Part shown: piece after piece, positions 58,385 to 64,000 of the stretch | Position numbering within the stretch: the first letter of the stretch is position 1 | How the letters are laid out: the number at the start of each line of letters is the position of its first letter | Notes under the pieces: generated by a model | Told to the model about the DNA's origin: nothing | Database searches by the model: none | Seen by the model: only the letters and a program-made list of their open reading frames with translations | NCBI GenBank assembly: GCA_002393945.1 | Contig: DGSO01000006.1 | Span: 1 to 64,000 of the forward strand | From: Bacteroidales bacterium UBA4360 | Lineage (GTDB): Bacteria; Bacteroidota; Bacteroidia; Bacteroidales; UBA932 | Length of the DNA stretch: 64,000 nucleotides | Direction: 5' to 3' | Position numbers and translations under genes: made by a program

Positions 58385-58399
58385 ATTCAAGAATTTTTG

Positions 58400-58430
58400 C
58401 AAATATATTCAACAAAATGTTTTAAACAAA
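58400..58430 (-). promoter_or_regulatory. Promoter of the STAND ATPase gene
   Basis: TTTG (58430-58427) and TATATTTG (58407-58400) are 19 bases apart. The 11-base direct repeat ACAAAATGTTT occurs at 58412-58422 and 58426-58436, over the -33 box. Confidence 0.7.
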
Positions 58431-58458
58431 ATGTTTAACAAGATTTGTGAAATGAATC

Positions 58459-58489
58459 TTGGATAAGAAACCGATTCTTTTTAACTTTG
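58459..58489 (+). promoter_or_regulatory. Promoter of the AraC-type gene
   Basis: TTG (58459-58461) and TAACTTTG (58482-58489) are 20 bases apart, giving a start of transcription close to ATG 58498. Confidence 0.55.
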
Positions 58490-58497
58490 GCGGCGTT

Positions 58498-59574
58498 ATG
58501 CTTACAGTAAGCCTTTTCACAGTCCTTCCGTTTATCGTCTGCCTTATGTGGACGGTGATTATTTCCCTTGACAATGCGGGGGGATGGAAAAAATATGACA
58601 GGGCATATCTGGCGGCATTCATGCTGGCCTGTTCCCTTCTGTATCTTGGCCATGCCGTGCATTTCAATTCGGCCCAGGGCAGCATGAGTTTTGTGGACTG
58701 CATCTATGCCGGCACCAACCTTTGGGTGTATCCTCTTTTCTACCTGTATCTGAGGCAGCTTACAACACCGGTAAAGCTTAGGTGGAATGCGGCCCTGGCA
58801 ATCCTTCCCGGGCTGCTTGTCTTCCTTTTCTCGGTGTATGAACTCTACGTATTGGGCCGGCTTGACATTACGCATAAGCTTAACCGTTTCCTGTTCCCGG
58901 TCACTGTTGTTCTTTCCAGTACAGGCGGTTTCCTGCGCATTGAAAAGCATAACAGGCTTGTACGGGAATTGTATTCAAATACGGAGAAGAAGACCTATGG
59001 CCAGCTTTTATGGCTAATGGTCCTGATGCTGATAGCATCCGTCGTGAGCATTGGCCTGAACCATGTCGGAAGGGACTATTTCGGACGGGATATTCTCCTT
59101 GCAGTTCCGAGTTCCTTCTTCTCTGCGGTTCTTTTTGCGATTGCCTATGTGGGGTCGCGTATAGAGTTTGCAGCCCAGGATGCCGCCGTGGATTTTCCTG
59201 AGCCTCCGGAGGCAGAACCGGACGATGGAATCGACAGTCTCGTCGGCCTTGCTTCCCGCCTTGACGCCATAATGACAGAGGGTGCGCTGTATCAGCAGCC
59301 GAACCTCAAGATTACAGACCTTGCAGAGGCGGTGGCATCAAACAGAACCTATGTTTCAAAGGCGCTAAACGGAATCAAGGGCATGTCCTTCTCCGATTAT
59401 GTAAACGGTTACCGCATAGCCAAGGCTAAGGAACTTCTCTTGTCTGAAGACAGTTATACGATGAGCGTAGTCGCAGAGAAATCCGGATTCCTCAGCGACA
59501 CCACCTTCTACAGGCAGTTCAAGGCTCTCACCGGGCTCACTCCCTCGCAGTGGCTCAAGACTGTCAAGGGCTGA
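58498..59574 (+). CDS. Membrane-anchored AraC-family regulator
   Basis: The 358-residue protein has six or seven N-terminal transmembrane helices (to about residue 210) and a C-terminal AraC double helix-turn-helix (ITDLAEAVASNRTYVSKALN … FSDYVNGYRIAKAKELLL … SVVAEKSGFLSDTTFYRQFKALTGLTPSQWL). This layout is common in Bacteroidota and senses an envelope or membrane signal. It may control the neighbouring lipoprotein genes or the divergent ATPase. The frame is open from TTG 58459, but that start would precede the promoter. Confidence 0.88.
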   Translation: MLTVSLFTVLPFIVCLMWTVIISLDNAGGWKKYDRAYLAAFMLACSLLYLGHAVHFNSAQGSMSFVDCIYAGTNLWVYPLFYLYLRQLTTPVKLRWNAALAILPGLLVFLFSVYELYVLGRLDITHKLNRFLFPVTVVLSSTGGFLRIEKHNRLVRELYSNTEKKTYGQLLWLMVLMLIASVVSIGLNHVGRDYFGRDILLAVPSSFFSAVLFAIAYVGSRIEFAAQDAAVDFPEPPEAEPDDGIDSLVGLASRLDAIMTEGALYQQPNLKITDLAEAVASNRTYVSKALNGIKGMSFSDYVNGYRIAKAKELLLSEDSYTMSVVAEKSGFLSDTTFYRQFKALTGLTPSQWLKTVKG

Positions 59575-59633
59575 TTTTTACCAAGTGGAAGTTTTTTTTA
59601 CTGATTGTTAGTGCCGGAGAGATTCTCAGGGCT

Positions 59634-59641
59634 TATCTTTG
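59634..59641 (+). promoter_or_regulatory. -7 box upstream of a lipoprotein gene
   Basis: TATCTTTG matches the consensus and lies 22 bases before ATG 59664. Confidence 0.55.
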
Positions 59642-59663
59642 GCGTAACTAAAAACAATCGGCC

Positions 59664-60458
59664 ATGAAAAATCTTCTCATTCCTTTTGCAGCACTTGCAT
59701 TAATGCTCGTGGGCTGCAACAAAGACGGTACTGATACTGCAACCGGAGGCAATGCCACCCCGGCAACTTCTTCCTCAATAGTGGGAAAGTGGTACTATCC
59801 CAACGAACTGATTGATTTCAAGCAGCAGCCGGAATTCGACTTCAAGGCAGATGGCACAGTGACCGGCAATTACGTTGGCAAATGGAAAATAAATGACAAG
59901 GGCGTCCTTACCGTGGAAACAAAAGACTGGGAGGGTAAGGACCTGACGCTTTACATGCTTCCGTACACAATGTATGACGGCACTGTACTTGTAATGCGTT
60001 TCGACATTCCTGAACTCACACCCGACGGTCAGCCAGTCATTAATCAGGGCCAGGGCTATGTTGAGTTTTTCTACAAGGATGGTAAAGCAGCCGCAAGCAA
60101 CAAGGCCGACATCCAGGGCACTTGGGAAAACATCGAATCATGGGATGGCAACGGCAACGGAACCATAGACGAAGGTGAATCCATGATATCCACTTCGGTT
60201 AAGTTCAACGGAGACAAGTTTGACCTTATCATCCATGTGTGGAACGGCGAGAGTTATTCCGGCACCTACACATATAAAGACGGTTTTATTTATTTTCATC
60301 CTACCAAACTAATGACTTACGAAGGAGAAAAGGATCCCAAAGTGTATGGCATCGGCTCTGAAAATGGCGGAGACTTCGTTTTCCCCTTCATTGCCAATGG
60401 CGACGAGGCCTACGCCTATATCATTGAAGGCCGCGGCGCCTGGAAGAAAGCAAAATAA
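59664..60458 (+). CDS. Lipocalin-like lipoprotein
   Basis: The 264-residue lipoprotein (signal to LMLVGC) has two similar beta-rich halves, each opening with a G-x-W motif: SSIVGKWYYPNEL and ADIQGTWENIESWDGNG. This is the pattern of Bacteroidota lipocalin-like domains. An EF-hand-like DGNGNGTIDEGE loop lies in the second half. The ligand is unknown. It ends before a strong terminator. Confidence 0.7.
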   Translation: MKNLLIPFAALALMLVGCNKDGTDTATGGNATPATSSSIVGKWYYPNELIDFKQQPEFDFKADGTVTGNYVGKWKINDKGVLTVETKDWEGKDLTLYMLPYTMYDGTVLVMRFDIPELTPDGQPVINQGQGYVEFFYKDGKAAASNKADIQGTWENIESWDGNGNGTIDEGESMISTSVKFNGDKFDLIIHVWNGESYSGTYTYKDGFIYFHPTKLMTYEGEKDPKVYGIGSENGGDFVFPFIANGDEAYAYIIEGRGAWKKAK

Positions 60459-60478
60459 TTGTCTGTCTTGATAATATC

Positions 60479-60519
60479 AAACCACCGTTTTGGCGCATCC
60501 GGTACCAAGGCGGTGGTTT
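60479..60519 (+). terminator. Terminator after the lipocalin-like gene
   Basis: AAACCACCG (60479-60487) pairs with CGGTGGTTT (60511-60519), with an inner TTGG/CCAA pairing. A T-rich stretch follows. Confidence 0.8.
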
Positions 60520-60528
60520 GATTGTATC

Positions 60529-60559
60529 TTTGCAATCCCGGAAAAGATTGTTATATTTG
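60529..60559 (+). promoter_or_regulatory. Promoter of the OB-repeat lipoprotein gene
   Basis: TTTG (60529-60532) and TATATTTG (60552-60559) are 19 bases apart. A second box, TATCTTTG (60525-60532), overlaps the -33 and could give an alternative start. Confidence 0.65.
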
Positions 60560-60591
60560 TAGATTAGAATAACACAACATCAGAATACACT

Positions 60592-63444
60592 ATGAAACTA
60601 AGAAATTTCTTTATTGCAGCAGTCGCTGGCCTGTTCGGTCTGGCTGCATGCGAAGGGTTGGAACAGGACCTTGGCGTTGCCAAGATTTCCATAGACCCTC
60701 TTGAACTTAAATTCCCCAAGGAAGAAAGCAGCCAGTCGATTAAACTGACAGCAACCCGTGACTGGAACGTAAATGCCAGCGCCCTTCCCGAGTGGATTGC
60801 TCTCAGCGCAACTGAGGGAAAGGCTTCTGTGAACGAGCAGATCATTAGCGTAACGGTAGAGAAGAACGACGGCAATGACCGTGAGGCCGCCATCGTCATC
60901 ACCGCCGGCATGGTAAGGGCAACCCTTACAGTCAAGCAGGCAGGTGCCAAGGGCGAAATCCAGAAGGGCTCAGGAACGCTTGAGGATCCTTATTCAGTAG
61001 CCGGAGTTATCGAGTATACCCAGTCCCTGGGTGCCGACGTACAGAGCACCGACAAGGTATACTTCAAGGGCATTGTCTCTGATGTCGCAACTACGTTCGA
61101 AGGCAGCGGCAACTATGGAAACGCCTCCTTCTATATCGTAGATTCCGAAGGCAGCACCGACAAGTTCTACGTATTCCAGACCTACTATCTTGGCAACCGC
61201 CAGTGGAAGAGCGGCGACACTGAGATCAAGGCTGGTGACGAGGTCATAGTTTATGGCCCTGTTGTGAATTACAAGGGCAACACCCCCGAAACCGTTGGCA
61301 AGGGCTCCAGCTTCATCTATAGCCTTAACGGTCAGACCGAAGGCGGCGTTGTGGATGAAGGCGAAGCAAAGGGCGACGGAACACTTGACAATCCTTTCAA
61401 TCCCGCCGGAGCAGCCGCTTATGCCCAATCTCTTGGAGCCGATGTCCAGAGTGACAAGAGCGTTTACATCAAGGGTAAGATTTCCAAGGTTTCAACAACG
61501 TTCGAAGCCAGTGGCAACTATGGTAATGCAAACTTCTACATCGTAGATGCAACAGACGGCAAGGGCGAGTTCTATATCTTCCAGACCTACTATCTTGGCA
61601 ACCGCAAGTGGGCTGCCGGCGATACTGACGTCAAGGAAGGTGATGAAGTCATCGTCTATGGTCCCGTAGTGAACTTCAGGGGCAATACTCCTGAAACCGT
61701 CGGCAAGGGCGCCAGCTATATCTACAGCCTCAATGGCCAGACCGAAGGCAGCAATGAGCCCCAGCCTCCGGTAGACTACAACAATGCAGAGGCCAAAACA
61801 GTTGCAGACTTTATTGCCGCTGCCGACAAGAACACATACTACAAGCTTACCGGAGAGGTTGGCGGTTCCATCAACACCCAGTACGGCAACTTTGACCTTA
61901 CTGACGAAACAGGTACTATCTACGTCTATGGCACAGATAACATCTCTGAATATGCTTCCAAGCTGAAGGCCGGTGCCAAGGTGACGCTTGCTGCGAAGTA
62001 TGACTATTACGAGAAGAACCAGAAGCATGAAGCAGTTCACGCTTATATCCTGTCAATAGAGGAAGGTGAAACTCCTGATTATAACAATGCTCCTGCCAAA
62101 ACAGTTGCAGACTTTATTGCAGCAGCAGACAAGAATACATACTACAAGCTTACCGGAGAGGTTGGCGGTTCCATCAACACCCAGTACGGCAACTTTGACC
62201 TGACCGATGAGACCGGTACCATCTATGTATATGGCACTGATAACATCTCTGAATATGCTTCCAAGCTGAAGGCCGGTGCCAAGGTGACTCTTGCTGCGAA
62301 GTATGACTATTACGAGAAGAACCAGAAGCATGAGGCTGTTCACGCCTACATTCTCTCAATCGAAGGCGGAAGTGACCAACCTGGTCAGACAGAAGACTAC
62401 TCCAATGCTCCCGCAAAGACTGTTGCCGAGTTTATTGCAGCTGCAGACAAGGCTAATTATTACAAGCTTACGGGTGAGGTTGGTGGTTCTATTAACACCC
62501 AGTATGGAAACTTTGACCTGACCGATGAGACCGGTACCATCTATGTATATGGCACTGACAACATCTCTGAATATGCTTCCAAGCTGAAGGCCGGTGCCAA
62601 GGTGACTCTTGCTGCGAAGTATGACTATTACGAGAAGAACCAGAAGCATGAGGCTGTTCACGCCTACATTCTCTCAATCGAAGGCGGAAGTGACCAGCCC
62701 GGTCAGACAGATGATTACTCCAATGCTCCCGCAAAGACTGTTGCCGAGTTTATTGCAGCTGCAGACAAGGCTAATTATTACAAGCTTACGGGTGAGGTTG
62801 GTGGTTCTATTAACACCCAGTATGGAAACTTTGACCTGACCGATGAGACCGGTACCATCTATGTATATGGCACTGACAACATCTCTGAGTATGCATCCAA
62901 GCTGAAGGCCGGTGCCAGGGTGATGCTTGCTGCGAAGTACGATTATTACGAAAAGAACCAGAAGCATGAGGCTGTTCATGCCTACATTCTCTCAATCGAA
63001 GGCGGAAGTGACCAGCAGCCCGATCCTACAACAGGTGATGACAGTGCTTACGCCAGCAATGTAACGTGGACATTGGGTTCTAATGCATATGACAACGTTA
63101 GTTCAACAGTGAATGGGGTTACCGGTGTCAAGACTCTCAAACTTGGAACTAGCTCCAAGTTTGGTGATGCAACACTGAAGATTCCTGCTGGTGCAACCAA
63201 ATTGACCTTCTACGCTATATCTTGGAACAATGCCGCTGTTGCGACACTTGTTTTCTCTGTTGATGGTGCTGAAATAGGAAAGGTTAATCCCGTTGCCAAT
63301 TCCGGCCTCAAGGGAACTTCCACTTACGAGCTGACAGTTACCGATAGTGACAAGTTTGAGATTGCCGTAACCGGCGGCACTGATGTCAAGGTCGAAACAA
63401 CCGGCGGTTACAGAGCTGCTCTTTTTGCAGTTCACGCCGAATAG
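60592..63444 (+). CDS. BACON lipoprotein with tandem OB-fold repeats
   Basis: The 950-residue lipoprotein has a signal ending LFGLAAC and a BACON domain (about 35-118). Two copies of a roughly 125-residue OB-like domain follow (about 125-250 and 265-390, each SLGADVQS … YYLGNR … NTPETVGKG). Then come four nearly identical units of about 100 residues (about 395-805, each YYKLTGEVGGSINTQYGNFD … YVYGTDNISEYASKL). A C-terminal beta-domain (from about 815) ends it. The OB units resemble nucleic-acid-binding folds in secreted nucleases. The first OB type also occurs in the 55032 protein. Confidence 0.82.
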   Translation: MKLRNFFIAAVAGLFGLAACEGLEQDLGVAKISIDPLELKFPKEESSQSIKLTATRDWNVNASALPEWIALSATEGKASVNEQIISVTVEKNDGNDREAAIVITAGMVRATLTVKQAGAKGEIQKGSGTLEDPYSVAGVIEYTQSLGADVQSTDKVYFKGIVSDVATTFEGSGNYGNASFYIVDSEGSTDKFYVFQTYYLGNRQWKSGDTEIKAGDEVIVYGPVVNYKGNTPETVGKGSSFIYSLNGQTEGGVVDEGEAKGDGTLDNPFNPAGAAAYAQSLGADVQSDKSVYIKGKISKVSTTFEASGNYGNANFYIVDATDGKGEFYIFQTYYLGNRKWAAGDTDVKEGDEVIVYGPVVNFRGNTPETVGKGASYIYSLNGQTEGSNEPQPPVDYNNAEAKTVADFIAAADKNTYYKLTGEVGGSINTQYGNFDLTDETGTIYVYGTDNISEYASKLKAGAKVTLAAKYDYYEKNQKHEAVHAYILSIEEGETPDYNNAPAKTVADFIAAADKNTYYKLTGEVGGSINTQYGNFDLTDETGTIYVYGTDNISEYASKLKAGAKVTLAAKYDYYEKNQKHEAVHAYILSIEGGSDQPGQTEDYSNAPAKTVAEFIAAADKANYYKLTGEVGGSINTQYGNFDLTDETGTIYVYGTDNISEYASKLKAGAKVTLAAKYDYYEKNQKHEAVHAYILSIEGGSDQPGQTDDYSNAPAKTVAEFIAAADKANYYKLTGEVGGSINTQYGNFDLTDETGTIYVYGTDNISEYASKLKAGARVMLAAKYDYYEKNQKHEAVHAYILSIEGGSDQQPDPTTGDDSAYASNVTWTLGSNAYDNVSSTVNGVTGVKTLKLGTSSKFGDATLKIPAGATKLTFYAISWNNAAVATLVFSVDGAEIGKVNPVANSGLKGTSTYELTVTDSDKFEIAVTGGTDVKVETTGGYRAALFAVHAE
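61774..63003 (+). repeat. Four tandem OB-fold coding repeats
   Basis: Units begin at 61774, 62077, 62395 and 62713, with periods of 303, 318 and 318 bases. The last three are almost identical at the DNA level, for example through the ACATCTCTGAATATGCTTCC stretch. This points to recent duplication or gene conversion. Confidence 0.9.
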
Positions 63445-63467
63445 TAGTTGTTTAAGTACCCCACAAA

Positions 63468-63497
63468 GGGCGTCCGGGAGAACCCGGACACCCTTTT
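63468..63497 (+). terminator. Terminator after the OB-repeat gene
   Basis: GGGCGTCCGGG (63468-63478) pairs with CCCGGACACCC (63483-63493) with one mismatch and is followed by TTTT. Confidence 0.8.
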
Positions 63498-63516
63498 GGG
63501 CTTAATCTGAGGCCCT

Positions 63517-64000
63517 ATGAAAAGACTCGTTCTCCCCATCCTTTCATTGCTCGCAGCACTGGCATTCCAGTCCTGCGAGGGGTTGCTTTCTGACACAGGC
63601 GAAGAAGGGACCATTTCCGTGACACCCCGAACCTACAGCCTTTCCAGTGAGGCGGGTAAGATCTGGGTCGATGTCAAAGCCTCAGGAAAATGGACCCTGT
63701 CCATGGATTTCGGCACCGGTGCCGATGGCTGGGCTTCGCTCAGCGACGCCTCCGGCTCCGGCTCCAAGGGTGACGTGCGCCTCAGCTATGAGGCCAACGA
63801 AGGGGAATCCCGTTCCGTGAAACTGGTCCTTGTAAGCGGGTCCCAGACTGCTACTGCAACGGTAGAACAGGCAGGGGCATCCGGCAGTTCTTCAAGCGGC
63901 CAGTACGGCTACGACGTAGCCCCCGCCAATCTTGACTGGCTGGAGCTCCCGGCAATGGTTCAGGGCGACGGCCGTGAACTCCTGATTCACGACATGAGCG
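63517..64000 (+). CDS. BACON lipoprotein, probable secreted nuclease (5' part)
   Basis: The gene runs off the window after 161 codons. It has a lipoprotein signal (MKRLVLPILSLLAALAFQSC), a BACON-like domain (about 30-118: ISVTPRTYSLSSEAGKIWVD … GSQTATATVEQAG), a serine-rich linker and then NLDWLELPAMVQGDGRELLIHDM. In Bacteroidota, W/RLELPA followed by a histidine segment begins DNA/RNA non-specific endonuclease domains, so a nuclease is likely but its catalytic part is not visible. Confidence 0.65.
   Translation, partial: MKRLVLPILSLLAALAFQSCEGLLSDTGEEGTISVTPRTYSLSSEAGKIWVDVKASGKWTLSMDFGTGADGWASLSDASGSGSKGDVRLSYEANEGESRSVKLVLVSGSQTATATVEQAGASGSSSSGQYGYDVAPANLDWLELPAMVQGDGRELLIHDMS

Noticed and set aside
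61774..63003. Regularly spaced repeats that could suggest a CRISPR array
   Set aside because: The period is about 300 bases, the repeats are coding and in frame, and no spacers or cas genes are present.

Overview
The window reads as chromosome of a member of the order Bacteroidales (phylum Bacteroidota). The evidence is the recurrent TAnnTTTG -7 boxes with TTTG -33 boxes, the near absence of Shine-Dalgarno sequences, fimbrillin-like and BACON-domain lipoproteins, an Oar-type TonB-dependent receptor with a carboxypeptidase-regulatory-like N-terminus, and Bacteroidales families such as DUF3109 and DUF2007. Base composition is moderately GC-rich in the core and visibly lower in part of the first 12 kb. 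Genus and species cannot be fixed from the sequence alone.

Region 1 (1-12000) is accessory. It holds an IS110-family element whose ends carry a perfect 15-bp inverted repeat, a TPR/LuxR regulator, a 42-codon small ORF coupled to a fimbrillin-like lipoprotein, remnants of fic and rhuM genes, a YoeB/YefM-type toxin-antitoxin pair with a palindromic operator, a two-domain barstar/Imm26-like immunity protein, an HD phosphohydrolase, a LytTR regulator and an S41 protease. It ends with a tRNA-Leu(UAA) gene split by a 731-nt group I intron that encodes an HNH endonuclease.

Region 2 (12000-50100) is mostly housekeeping, in tight operons. These are mreB-mreC-mreD-mrdA-rodA-SDR (cell shape), mrcA-ddl-prmC (cell wall and release-factor methylation), TPR protein-U32 peptidase, M16-like protein-DUF3109, coiled-coil protein-hemW-membrane protein-DUF2007, and smpB-M23-M23-alaS-lptG/fmt-thiN. 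Single genes are ispD, topA, an Lrp/AsnC regulator, an aminopeptidase P, pyrH, sdhC without sdhAB, and a TrpB2-type trpB preceded by a complete Trp attenuator. The lptG and fmt reading frames are fused into one 812-codon ORF.

Region 3 (50100-64000) starts with metK, whose start codon lies inside a SAM-II-like riboswitch. It continues with an Oar-like TonB receptor and a BACON/OB-fold lipoprotein in one operon, a STAND-type ATPase divergent from a membrane-anchored AraC regulator, a small lipoprotein, a 950-residue lipoprotein with four near-identical tandem OB-fold units, and the start of another BACON lipoprotein whose last visible residues resemble a secreted DNA/RNA non-specific nuclease. 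This last stretch may form a surface system for capturing extracellular nucleic acid; that is inference.

The strongest unusual observations are the HNH-bearing group I intron in tRNA-Leu(UAA), the SAM-II-like element that contains the metK start codon, the Trp attenuator on an unlinked trpB2, the LptG-Fmt fusion and the double immunity protein.
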